Assembly (NCBI GenBank): GCA_029690005.1
Contig: CP121458.1
Coordinates: forward strand, 4,793,872-4,857,871
From: Prescottella defluvii
GTDB taxonomy: Bacteria; Actinomycetota; Actinomycetes; Mycobacteriales; Mycobacteriaceae
Direction of reading: 5' to 3'
DNA: 64,000 bases
Each line of letters begins with the position of its first letter. The stretch's first letter is position 1. The translations under genes were made by a program, and so were the position numbers. The notes under the pieces were generated by a model. It ran no database searches. It saw only the letters and a program-made list of their open reading frames with translations, and was not told the origin of the DNA. Of this stretch, positions 17,669-28,907 are shown one piece after another.

Positions 17669-20494
17669 TCAGGACTTGCGGCGATTCCGCATTGCGGCTA
17701 CGGACCCACCAGTTGCGGCGGCCAGCAGCAGTGCCGTGCCCAGCAGCACGCCACGGTTCGACGAGTCGTCGGAAATGCCCTTGTCTCCGGCCTCGACGCC
17801 ACCGACCGGCACCGCAGTGATCTGGCCGCCGGCTCGGGCGGCGCTCACCTCAGCGGTGCGGATGTGAGCACTGGCATCGTGCGCAACAACGGCATTGACG
17901 GCGACGGGAAGAGCAACGTTGGCCGCGCCGTTCGCGCCGACACCGGCCTGGCTGCCGAGCGCCGCGCCGCCCGCGATCGCACTTCCGAGTGCGGCGCTGC
18001 CGAGCACTGCGCTGCCGAGATCCACACCGCCCCCGCCGCCACCAGCGCTGCCAGTGTCGCCCGAGCTACCGGGAGCGGTCGCGCTGCCGGAGCTACCGGC
18101 CCCGTTGTTGCCGGCACTACCGGTGCCGGCTCCGCCGGCGCTGCCGGTGTCTCCCCACCGGTGCTGCCATGCGCACCCATACTGCCCAGAATCGGGAGCG
18201 CGAGACTGCCGAACGGAAGGGCCAGGCTGCCCAACGCCAGCTCACCGCTGCCGGTGCCGCCTGCGCTGCTGTTGCCGCCCGTGCTGCCCGCATTGCCGAG
18301 GCTGCCCGCATCACCAAGGCTTCCGTTGCCCCGGCACTGCCGGTGCCCCGGTGCTACCGGTTCCGAGATCACCGAGGCTGCCCGTGGTCGCACCGCCGGT
18401 GCTGCCCAGTCCCAGGCTGCCCAGAGCCAGATCGGTCAGGCTCCCCAGATCCAGACCGCTGCTGCCGGAGCTACCCAGGTCACCGGCACTGCCGGTACCC
18501 GTGCCGCCGGTGCTGCCGGTGTCTCCTCCGCCGGCGCTGCCGAGCGCCGCCGCACTGCCCACGAAAGGAAGCGCGAGACTGCCGAACGGAAGCGCCAGGC
18601 TGCCCAAGGCCAGCTCACCGCTGCCGGTGCCACCCGCGCTGCCCGTATTCCCGAGGCTCCCCGTGTCACCGGCACTGCCATTGCCCCCGGCGCTGCCGTT
18701 CCCGAGATCCCCGAGGCTGCCGGTGTCCACACCGCCACCACTGCCCGTATTCGCACCGCCGGTGCTGCCCAGGCCCAGGCTGCCCAGCGCCAGATCGGTC
18801 AGGCTCCCGAGATCCAGACCGCTGCTGCCGGAGCTACCGGCCCCGTTGTTGCCGGCACTACCGGTATCCCCTCCGCCGGTGCTACCGAGCGCCGCCGCAC
18901 TGCCCACGAAGGGAAGCGCGAGACTGCCGAACGGAAGCGCCAGGCTGCCCAACGCCAGCTCACCGCTGCCGGTGCCACCCGCGCCCGTGCTGCCCGTGTC
19001 ACCGAGGCTCCCCGTGTCACCGAGGCTGCCTGTGTCCCCTGTACTGCCGGATCCGAGATCCCCGAGGCTGCCCGTGTCCACACCGCCGGTGCTGCCCGTG
19101 TTCGCACCGCCGGTGCTACCCAGGCCCAAGCTGCCCAGCGCCAGATCGGTCAGGCTCCCGAGATCCAGACCGCTGCTGCCGGAGCTACCCAGGTCACCGG
19201 CGCTGCCGGTATCGGTCCCCCCGATGCTGCCTGTGTCCCCTGTACTTCCATTTCCGCCCTCGCTGCCGGCCGCGAGGCTACCGAGATCCGGACGCGAGCT
19301 ACCCGCGTTCATGATGCCGCCGAGGCTGCCCGTGTCGACACCGCCCGCACTGCCCGTGTCGCCGGTGCTGCCGAGCGCTGCAGCGCTACCCGCCGCCGGA
19401 AGCGCGAGGCTTCCGAAGGGCAGCGCCAGGCTGCCGAGCGCCAGCTCACCCAGGCTGCCGAGATCCAACCCCGTACCGCCCGCGCTGCCGGACTCCGCGC
19501 TACCGGGATCCACACTGCCCGTGTTCCCCGAGCTGCCCGTCACGAGATCGCTCAGGCTGCCCAGACCCAGGTCCGTACCACCGGTACTGCCTGTCGGCAG
19601 ATCGGCGAGGCTGCCGAGATTCATGCCCGCACTACCGGTCTCGGTGCTACCGGCATCACTGCCCGAGTTGGCGCTCCCCGAGGCGAGGCCGAGGCTGCCG
19701 AGCGCGAGCTCCGACAAGCTCCCGAGGTCGAGGCCGGCGTTGCCGGTACTGCCGAGGGCAAGTCCGGCGAGGGCATCCAGGCTCCCGCCCGCCGCGCTCC
19801 CGTTGTCACCGGCGCTGCCGGTGCCGCTTCCCGAACCGAGGTCGGCGAGACTGCCGAGGTCCACCCCTGCACTGCCGATTTCGAGACTGCCGGTTCCGAG
19901 CTGCCCGGCACTGCCCGTACCCGCCTGTCCCGCACTGCCCGCTGCCAGTTCGCCGAGGATGCCGAGCCCCGCTTCGAGACTGCCCAGACCCAGGTCGCCG
20001 CCGCTTCCCGTACCGGTACCGCTGCCAGTACCACCGGCGCTGCCGGTGCCCGCGTCACCGAGGCTGCCGGTGTCCACACCGCCGCCACCGAGACTGCCCG
20101 TGTCCAGGCCACCGGCACCGAGGCTGCCGGTGTCCACACCGCCGCCGGCGAGGCTGCCGGTTCCGATGTTTCCGAGGCTGCCGAGGGCAACCTGCGCAAG
20201 ATTCGCCAGGTCGAGGTTGCCTGCGCTTCCGGCGTTGACGCCACCGTTGGCGCCGCCGGGGCCCGCCGCGCTTCCGAGGCCGGCGTCGCCGTTACCTCCG
20301 ATGCTGCTACCGAGACCCGAGAGTCCGCCGCCGGCACCACCGTTCGCACTGCTACCGATTCCGCCTGCCGGCGCCGGCGCAGCGTGGCCGATACCGGGGG
20401 TGGCAATCGTCAAGGCGCCCACCGCGGTGGCGGCAACCATGATGCGACTCTTCATCTTTCGCGTTCGGACGTTCTCGGCCCTATGGGTAGACAT
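17669..20494 (-). CDS. Exported Gly/Ser/Leu repeat surface protein, about 940 residues (two frameshifts)
   Basis: The start ATG 20494 has GAGGAGG about 10 bases upstream. The N terminus KSRIMVAATAVGALTIATPGIGHAAPAPA is a signal peptide. From about residue 45 to beyond 830 the protein consists of GSxG and LGSL repeats. The last 120 residues are non-repetitive and end in a hydrophobic helix (VLLGTALLLAAATGGSVAA) plus RNRRKS, a membrane stop or sorting tail. I see no LPxTG before that helix. The frame slips near 18340 and 18155 in C runs. It probably forms an extended cell-surface structure; no catalytic domain is visible. Confidence 0.78.
18181..19460. repeat. Imperfect modules of about 0.35 kb within the surface-protein gene
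   Basis: A block encoding GELALGSLALPFGSLALP recurs near 18190, 18562, 18908 and, in variant form, 19394. Between the copies stand blocks encoding SSGLDLGSLTDLALGSLGLG and GDTGSLG-type triplets. The DNA copies are close to identical over tens of bases, which favours recombination and copy-number change. Confidence 0.75.
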
Positions 20495-21033
20495 CGTTCT
20501 TCGACCTCCTCGATCGGCATGTCCAGATGCAAAGACAGACAGCCCAGTCGCATGAAGACAGAAATGACGAAAAACGCCCCCGAAAATCCGCCAGCCCCCG
20601 CTGAAACGGATAGCAATCCCCCCGGCCACATGCATACAGGCGCGATCAAGATAGCACCTCGGACCCGACTTATCACCGATCTCGCTCGGCGATTTCCGCG
20701 AAACCCGTTCGCAGGGTTCATCGCACCGACTGCTCGGCCCGGGCTGACCTGTGCCTTTCCTCTCGACAGCGAACATTCGAGCGATGCGTCCTCACGCCCG
20801 TTTGTCCACCGCCTGTAACGCCCGCCCCACCGTCTCCGATTCGTCATGCAACCGAGTTGTCTCAGCCCACCAAGGAGGATTCCTCACATCGGTCCCGCAC
20901 CAATGGCGACACCATGCACTGATTCCCAACCACCGGAGCGGAATTCACTGTGCGAACCACGCACTCGAACCCTCCGCCGGAAGTCGGCTCGGCGCGCCGC
21001 GAGTCACCGTGTTCATCCGAATCCTGCAGCGGT
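20495..21033. other. Long intergenic region upstream of the repeat-protein gene
   Basis: No coding frame with a plausible start, ribosome site or recognisable product is visible on either strand. It separates two minus-strand genes and should hold the promoter and long 5' leader of the repeat-protein gene. I could not identify a specific promoter, riboswitch or operator in it. Confidence 0.5.
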
Positions 21034-22658
21034 CTAGTCGATCCGGTAGGCATGGTCGTTGGCTGCTGCGTGTTCTCGCGCCCAGCCGAAGTCGGGCTTG
21101 CCGCTCGGCGTCCGAATCACCTCGTCGGCGATCCAGAACGTCCGCGGGATCTTGTAGCCGGCAAGCTGATTGCGGGCATGCTTCTCGATGGATTCGAAGT
21201 CCGGCTCGACGCCGTCGCGAACTCGCATCACCGCGGCCACCCGCGATCCCCAGCGCTCGTCGGGGATGCCGATCACGATCGCGTCGTAGATGTCGGGGTG
21301 CGCCTTCACCGCCGCCTCGACCTCCTCGGCGAAGACCTTTTCACCGCCGGTGTTGATCACCATGTCGCCGCGTCCCAGCAGGGTGATCGATCCGTCGTCC
21401 TCGATCCGGGCGCGGTCCCCGGTGACCACGGCACGCTGCCCCTCGACGATCCTGAAGATCTCCGCGGACTTGACCGGATCCTTGTAGTAGCCGACCGGCA
21501 CGTTGCCGAGCTTGGCCAGCCACCCCTCACCGCCGCATCCTGACCGCAGGATGCGATTCTCGTCGTCGACGACGACCGAGTACCTGTTGGCCCCGACCTT
21601 GGGGCCGCCGTGCTGCTCGAAGCCCTTGGTCGCGAACCCGATTCCGCCGAATCCCGTCTCGGAGGAGCCGACCGAGTCGGAGATCATCAGGTTCGGCATG
21701 GCCTCGAAGAAGGCATCCTTCACCGCGGCCGAGAACAGCGCGGCGCCGGACGCGACGACCCCGAGACTGGAGGTGTCCCGGTCCTGTTCCCGGAACTCCT
21801 CGACGAGCGGCCGGCCCATCGCATCGCCGGTGATGACCATGACCTGTGGGCGGTACTCGGCGACCACCTCCCAGACGCGGGCCGCGTCGAACTTCGGTTC
21901 CATGATGACGGTGTTGCCCGTGAAGAAGGCCGTGAAGGTCGGCATCATCGCGGACGTGTGGATCAGCGGCGGCAGCATCACCCAGCGCATCGCCACCCCC
22001 GCGGTCACTCCGCCCGAGATTGCTGGAACTCGTCGGTGACGGGCTCGCCGGTGTAGAAGTCCAGGCCTCCGCCCAGGACCCGCCAGATGTCCTCGTGCCG
22101 CCAGACCACGCCCTTCGGTCGGCCGGTCGTGCCGCCGGTGTAGAAGATGTAGTGGTCGTCGGGACTGCGCTCCCCGAACCCCCGCTGCGGACTGCTCCCC
22201 TCGAGCGCGTCCTCGTAGGCCACCGCGCCCGGCACCGCGCCCTCGACTCCCGTCGCCAGCTCGTCCGGAACGGAGATCAGATGCCGGATGCGCGGGACCT
22301 CGGGCAGGACCTCGGCAACCCGATCCGCGAATCCCCGATGGAATACCAGGCCCTCGAGATCGGCGTTGTCGTACAGGTAGCGCAGTTCGTCGGAGGTGTA
22401 GCGGAAGTTCACCGTGAGCGGGATCGCGCGGATCTTGAACGCCGCGATGATCGCGACCATCGTCTCGATCGAGTTGTGCATGTGGATACCGATGTGCGCG
22501 CCCACGCCGAATCCGGCGCTCTCGAGGTGGTGCGCGAGGCGATTGGCGCGATCGTCGAGCTCACGGTAGGTCACCTCCTCGCCGGAGACGATCATGGCGA
22601 GGCGGTCGGGCATCGCGTCGACGGAGTGCTCGAACAGATCGGCGAACGTGTAGGCCAT
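21034..22658 (-). CDS. Acyl-CoA synthetase, FadD19-like (one frameshift)
   Basis: The ATP-binding P-loop-like motif YIFYTGGTTGRPKG, the A8 region GYYKDPVKSAEIF...VTGDRARIEDDG and the C-terminal lysine region GKPDFGWAREH define an AMP-forming ligase. The N-terminal third (NRLAHHLESAGFGVGAHIGIH, LTVNFRYTSDELRYLYDN) resembles mycobacterial FadD19, which activates sterol side-chain acids. The frame slips near 22013, between TDEFQQ and the VMLPPLIHTSAM block. I prefer ATG 22658 (MAYTFADL); an upstream start at 22685 is possible. A sterol or long-chain acid substrate is likely, given the CYP51 block upstream on the same strand. Confidence 0.83.
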
Positions 22659-22685
22659 CGAATGTCCTTGTCGAGGTTCGGCCAC

Positions 22686-23945
22686 TCACACTACGTAGAG
22701 CGGCAACGGAATTCCGCGGTCTTCGAATACGAACGCGGCGCCGGTGCTGACCTTGGTGATCGCGACCTCGACGCATTCGGGGGCAGGTTCGTCGGTGACA
22801 TCGACGACGACGAGCAGGCCTGCGGCGTCCTCGCCGACGACGCGGACGGTGAAGCGCGGATTCACACCGCGCACCAACGCCTGCAGCGCCTCGAGGTGCT
22901 CCCCGTCGATCAGTGTGGGCCAGCCGCCGTCCGCGTCGACGAGGCCGCGGCGGCCAATCCGCAGCCTCAATTGTTCACCGTCGAACAGGATTTCACTCTC
23001 GACGTACTGGTTCGGATTCAGGAGAGGATGCAGCGACAGCACCGTCGCCAGGCCCTCGAGGTCGGCGGGTAGGCCGAGTGCGTCCCGGATCCGTTGTGCG
23101 GTGACCCCGGCGATGCCGGTGAGTTGCTTGCGGGTGATCTCGCGGGCCTTCTCGTCGTCCACCCGCTTGCGGACCGCCATCAGGAAGCCGAGGGCGAGCA
23201 GATGCTGCTGCAGGCACACCTCCTCGGCGATCCGAATCAGCGCCGACCGGGAAAAGTCTCGGAAGCGCAGATCCGACAGCAGCGGTCCGGCGTAGTCGTG
23301 GTTGCCGTCCCGCTGGTGTCGATCGGGCTGAGATCGACTGTGTAGGCTGCGCTTCGGCCGATTCGCTCCGTGTGCGGCTGCATCGTCGGCGGCACGTGCT
23401 TCTCGTCGATGATCACGGTCCACGCGCAGTGCGGGTGACGGTCCGCGGGCCGACGCGGCGGACGGTGGATCGGGCGGACCTGCGCGTGCGGGTTGGTCGC
23501 CAACGCCGTCGCGTCGAAGGTGGGGTCCTCGATGTCGTGGCACATCGCGGTCACGTACTCGTCGCCGAGCGGTTCGACGTCCATCAGCGCACCGCAGTGG
23601 TCGAGCCAGAACTCCCCGTGGTGCGGGTCGTCGACCCGGTAGCGGAAGTCCATGAACTGCGGCGGCGCACCGATGTCGAGCTGCAGGCCCTTGAAGATCG
23701 TGACGACGTCGTCGCCCTCGTAGCGCAGGGCGCGCTGCATGCGGCGGGTGTACCAGGGCTCGAAGAGCCTGCCACTCCTCGATCGCCACCTGCGCCATGC
23801 CCTCTCGCCCGAACTCGACGATCAGGTGCGCCATCCCGGAGCGGTCGATGAGCTGCCCGCACAGCAGCAGTTCCGGCACCAGGGTGGCGAGGTCGGCCCG
23901 CGAGAGCGCCGCGAACGACCGCGACGAGTGCGCCTCGGTACTCAC
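22686..23945 (-). CDS. Conserved hypothetical protein of the sterol block (two frameshifts)
   Basis: About 420 residues result after repairing slips near 23765 and 23300. Recognisable segments include FWLDHCGALMDVEP and MCHDIEDPTFDATA, a Cys/His/Asp-rich pair that could form a metal or catalytic site. A C-terminal half with MAVRKRVDDEKAREITRKQL follows. I do not know the family. A GTG at 23945 overlaps the preceding stop (GTGA), so it is translationally coupled to the NTF2-fold gene. The next gene, the acyl-CoA ligase, begins about 28 bases after its stop. Its place suggests a role with acyl or sterol intermediates. Confidence 0.7.
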   Translation of the reverse strand: MSTEAHSSRSFAALSRADLATLVPELLLCGQLIDRSGMAHLIVEFGREGMAQVAIEEWQALRALVHPPHAARPALRGRRRRHDLQGPAARHRCAAAVHGLPLPGRRPAPRGVLARPLRCADGRRTARRRVRDRDVPRHRGPHLRRDGVGDQPARAGPPDPPSAASARGPSPALRVDRDHRREARAADDAAAHGANRPKRSLHSRSQPDRHQRDGNHDYAGPLLSDLRFRDFSRSALIRIAEEVCLQQHLLALGFLMAVRKRVDDEKAREITRKQLTGIAGVTAQRIRDALGLPADLEGLATVLSLHPLLNPNQYVESEILFDGEQLRLRIGRRGLVDADGGWPTLIDGEHLEALQALVRGVNPRFTVRVVGEDAAGLLVVVDVTDEPAPECVEVAITKVSTGAAFVFEDRGIPLPLYVV

Positions 23946-24493
23946 CACAGCGGCACCGGGGCCTGGCCGGCCGGGTACCAGCCCGGCAGTTTCTCGCCCG
24001 AGATCGAGCGCTGGATGCGGGCCTGCATGCCCTTCGACAGCGCGTTGTTCTGGATCATCTCCAAGAACAGCGCCGAGACGTTGCCGAAGTCGAAGAAGTC
24101 ACGCTGCCATGACCACTGGAAGTTGCCGCCGTAGCGGAACCAGCTGCCGCCGATGCCGTAGACCGAGTAGTTGGTGCCGTCGGGGCGCTTGGCATCGGAG
24201 ATCTGCTTCCACAGCCCGATCACGTTGCCGCTGACCTCGTCGATCACGAACTCCTGGTAGGGGTACTCCCAGCCCTCGAGTCCGGTCATCTCCAGTCCGA
24301 GCGCGACGTCGCGGATCTCGTCGCGTCCGACCGCCATGAAGTCCTGCTTGGGGCCGTAGTTCCAACCATAGGTCGCGTCCTCGGTGTAGAAGTCCGCCAA
24401 CGGCTTCCAGTCCCCGGCGGTCTCCGCCTTCTTGTTGGCGTCCACCCAGCGCTGAACCATCTCGTCCAGCTCGGCGCGATCGAATCCGGTCAT
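23942..24493 (-). CDS. NTF2-fold (SnoaL-like) protein, Rv0762c-like
   Basis: This 183-residue protein begins MTGFDRAELDEMVQRWVDAN, with FYTEDATYGWNYGPKQDFMAVGRDEI at about residues 40-65. That is the helix-plus-cone layout of SnoaL/NTF2 proteins, which can be small isomerases, hydrolases or cyclases. The C-terminal tail RIQRSISGEKLPGWYP is family-specific. I recall M. tuberculosis Rv0762c, next to the CYP51 ferredoxin gene, as the same kind of protein. It lies about 50 bases downstream of the ferredoxin gene, on the same strand. A role in handling the P450 product is inference. Confidence 0.8.
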   Translation of the reverse strand: MTGFDRAELDEMVQRWVDANKKAETAGDWKPLADFYTEDATYGWNYGPKQDFMAVGRDEIRDVALGLEMTGLEGWEYPYQEFVIDEVSGNVIGLWKQISDAKRPDGTNYSVYGIGGSWFRYGGNFQWSWQRDFFDFGNVSALFLEMIQNNALSKGMQARIQRSISGEKLPGWYPAGQAPVPLW

Positions 24494-24545
24494 GCTGCCA
24501 TCTCCTTCGAAAGTCGTTGTCGAGCGGAATGTTCGGCGGGTCTCG

Positions 24546-26161
<1,616 letters not shown>

Positions 26162-26165
<4 letters not shown>

Positions 26166-26961
26166 TTCGTCTCCTCCGAGTTCGGAAGGGGCGCGAGGGG
26201 CGCCTCGGGCTGGACCTCGATGAGGACCAGGTGGACGCCACGAGGTGCGCCCACCACCGCCACCACGGCGCCTGCCATGTCGGCGGCGCGCAGCATGTAG
26301 CCGTGGCGAGCGAAGCCCCACTTGGACCACATCTCCGCGACGGGCGCGAGGATCTCCGGGGTGGAGTTCATGCCCATTCCCGTGAAGGTCGGCCCCGGTC
26401 GTACGATCGACGCGCGAATCCCGGTTCCCTCGAGCTCCATTCGCATCTGGCGCCCCATCGCTTCGAGGCCCGCTTTCGCCGCGTCGTAGGCGCCCATCAT
26501 GGGGCGCGGCCGGTCGGCGCAGTCCGACCCGATGAGCGCGAAATCTCCCCGGCGCCGCTCCCGCATCCCGGCAGGACGCGGTGCGCCAGCCGCTGCACGC
26601 CGACGAGGTGCACGTCGATCTGCTTCGCGAACCGGGCCGTGTCCATCTGGTCGGCGGCGCCGAACTCGAGGTCGCCGGCACCGGAGACCACGATCTCCGT
26701 CGGACCGAGCGCATCCTCGGCGGCGGTGACGAAGGCGTCCACGGAGGCGTCGTCGGTGACGTCGAGGAACTTCGCGAACGCTTCTCCCCCGTTGCTGCGG
26801 ATCTTGTCGGCGATCGCCTCGGTCTCGGCCACCCGGCGGGCGCCGAGGGCAACCGGATGACCGAGCTCGGCGAGCGCGTACGCGGTGGCCTCGCCGATCC
26901 CGGACGAGGCGCCGCTGATCAGCGTCGGCCGGCGGGTGGGGTTGGGTTCGAAGCGGGGCAT
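26162..26961 (-). CDS. Short-chain dehydrogenase/reductase, Rv0765c-like (one frameshift)
   Basis: The Rossmann motif GASSGIGEATAYALAELGHPV lies at about residues 15-35. The catalytic YDAAK is in MMGAYDAAKAGLEAMGRQM, after the break near 26562 (VLPGMRERRRGDFALIGSD). About 265 residues result. It sits between the two P450 genes: its ATG overlaps the CYP123-like stop (TGATG) and its own stop overlaps the CYP51 start. It should oxidise or reduce an alcohol or ketone made by one of the P450s; the exact step is unknown. Confidence 0.87.
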
Positions 26962-28162
26962 CAGCTCACCTGTACCTTCATCGGCAGGGCCGCGAAGCCC
27001 CGCACGTTCGTGGAGTGGACACGTTCGATTCCGGACTCGTCGACCTCGTAGTGCGTTACCCGCTTGGCGAACTCGGCGAGCGCGATCTTCGCCTCGAGGC
27101 GGGCCAGGTGCGCACCGAGGCAGAAGTGGACGCCGCCACCGAAGCTGACGAGCTTGTTGCTGGAGTCCCGGCCGATCCGGTACTCGTCCGTCTCCTCGAA
27201 TACCGCCGCATCCCGGTTGGCGGAACCGATGAGCAGCAGCACCTTCTCCCGGCGGGGACCGCTGCCCGTAGTACTCGAGGTCGACGGCGGAGGTCCGGGC
27301 CACGATCTGGCTGGAGGTGTCGAATCGGAGGGTCTCCTCGACCCAATCGGACACCCGGTCCGGGTCGTTCAGAACCAGGGCCACCTGGTCGGGATTGCGT
27401 GCGCCCCAGTACGCCGCGTTGCCCAGCAGTTTCGTCGTGGTCTCGTTGCCCGCGACCACCATCAGGAACATGAATCCGAGGATTTCTTGATCGGACAGCT
27501 TGTCGCCGTCGATCTCGGCATCGAGCAGTGCGGAAGTGAGGTCCTCGGTGCGCGAGCGCCGCCGCTGGTCAATCATGTCCTTGTAGTAGGTCATCAGGGT
27601 GATCGACGCCTCCACGGACGCCTGCGGGACGTCGAGAACGCCGTCCTCACGGTGCACCACCAGATCCGCGAGCCGGCGCAGTTCCGCCGGTCCGCCTCCG
27701 GTACCCCCATGAGTTCCGAGATCACGTCCATCGGAAGCTTGCCGGCCACCTCGGCGACCCAGTCGAACTCGCCGGCTTCCAGCGCCGGTTCCAGGTACTG
27801 CCGCGTGAGTTCGAGGATCCGGCCGTCGAGTTCGGCGACGCGCCGGGGGTGAAGCCGCGCGAGACCAGCTGGCGCAACCGCGCATGCCGCGGATCGTCCA
27901 TCGCGAGGAACGACATCACCAGGTGGGCGTGTGGCCCGTACGCCGCCGGATCGAGCGAGACACCGTTCGCACTCGACAGTCGCGTGTTGTCGCGGAACGC
28001 TCGCAGGACGTCGGCGTGGCGCGACAGCGCCCAGAATCCGATCTCCGAATTGTGGTACAGCGGAGACTCTTTCCGCAGTCGCGCGTACGTAGGGTACGGG
28101 TCCTCGTGGAGGTCGTAGTCGTACGGATTGAAGACCACGGGGTCGATCAGCGCTTCGGTCAT
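26961..28162 (-). CDS. Cytochrome P450, CYP123-like (three frameshifts)
   Basis: The protein begins with NPYDYDLHEDPYPTYARLR. Its I-helix AGNETTTKLLGNAAYWGA, K-helix EETLR and heme loop FGGGVHFCLGAHLARLEAK identify a class I P450. The whole layout, including GKLPMDVISELMG and HSTNVRGFAALP, matches my recollection of M. tuberculosis CYP123 (Rv0766c). Slips near 27845, 27705 and 27260 break the frame; repaired length is about 400 residues. The physiological substrate of CYP123 is not established. It is the first enzyme gene downstream of the TetR gene. Confidence 0.88.
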
Positions 28163-28166
28163 GTGA

Positions 28167-28727
28167 TTACTCCAGAATCATCGTGGCGGAACGCTCGAGG
28201 CTTCCGGCCAGGTCCTCGTAGGTGCCGTAGCCGATGCCGGCCCGGAGCAGCGCTCCGGCGTAAAGAATGTCGAGGGTCTCGAGGACCTCGGGATCGCCGG
28301 GCTCACCCAACGCCTCCTGGAGACGATCACGGATCTCGATGCCGATCCGCAGGCGCAGGTGCTCGACGTCGGGATCGCTGCCGAGAAGGGCGTTGGTGAC
28401 GGCGCCGGACAACCCGGGCTCGTCGGCCAGCAGCAGCGCGATGCCTCGGAGCACCGCGACGACGCGACCGGTGCGGTCGAGCCCGTCCGCCGCGGGCCGT
28501 GGCGACTGCGAGAGCCGACGCCAGAACACCTCGGCGACGAGGTGCTCCTTGGACGAGAAGTAGGTGTACGCGGTGGCCGGGCCGACCCCCGCGCGCGACG
28601 CAACCGCACGGACGGTCAGTCCCGTGAAGTCCTCCTCGCGCAGGACCTGCACCGCCGCGTCGCACAGCCTGTCGACGGTGTCTGCCTGCTTCTGCGTCAA
28701 GCGTCTCCGGGTGGACTCGAAACTCAT
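28167..28727 (-). CDS. TetR-family regulator of the CYP51 block, Rv0767c-like
   Basis: The helix-turn-helix TVRAVASRAGVGPATAYTYFSSKEHLV lies at about residues 38-64, followed by a helical effector domain, giving about 186 residues. I chose ATG 28727 (MSFESTRRR) rather than 28748 because the longer start would place a palindrome inside the gene. The gene is divergent from aldehyde dehydrogenase, with related palindromes at each end of the gap. It probably controls both arms of the locus. The stop lies 4 bases before the CYP123-like start, so it heads that operon. Confidence 0.86.
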   Translation of the reverse strand: MSFESTRRRLTQKQADTVDRLCDAAVQVLREEDFTGLTVRAVASRAGVGPATAYTYFSSKEHLVAEVFWRRLSQSPRPAADGLDRTGRVVAVLRGIALLLADEPGLSGAVTNALLGSDPDVEHLRLRIGIEIRDRLQEALGEPGDPEVLETLDILYAGALLRAGIGYGTYEDLAGSLERSATMILE

Positions 28728-28730
28728 ACT

Positions 28731-28742
28731 GGACACATGTCC
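28731..28742. promoter_or_regulatory. Candidate operator GGACACATGTCC, TetR-side
   Basis: An inverted repeat with 5-base arms and a 2-base centre lies directly upstream of the chosen TetR start. It overlaps a second palindrome, TGTCCGGACA. A related site is at 28875-28886. Confidence 0.55.
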
Positions 28743-28874
28743 GGACATTACTACAGATTACCGCTCAGCGGCACCCGTTCGGCTTGGAATCTTCCCCATC
28801 CCGACCGAGATGGAACTCGAAACCGATTCCGCTGGAACAGCATTGCCATCACCAATCGGTGCGTACTATAGTCC

Positions 28875-28886
28875 AGACACCTGTCC
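28875..28886. promoter_or_regulatory. Candidate operator AGACACCTGTCC, aldehyde-dehydrogenase side
   Basis: It shares 10 of 12 bases with the TetR-side palindrome and lies 22 bases before the aldehyde dehydrogenase ATG, where a repressor would block the promoter. Confidence 0.55.
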
Positions 28887-28907
28887 AGCCAGAAAGGGTT
28901 GTGCGCA

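Noticed and set aside
18155..20460. CRISPR-like or satellite array
   Set aside because: The repeats are degenerate, vary in spacing, translate into regular protein blocks and have no unique spacers or cas genes nearby.
17060..20818. Plus-strand open frames of up to 1252 residues across the repeat gene, rich in Pro, Arg or Ala
   Set aside because: The repeat DNA lacks stop codons in several frames. Only the minus strand has a ribosome site, signal peptide, regular Gly/Ser/Leu repeats, C-terminal helix and an adjacent co-directional sortase.
20495..21033. Short open frames in the long gap upstream of the repeat gene
   Set aside because: None has a convincing ribosome site with conserved-looking product; codon pattern is irregular.
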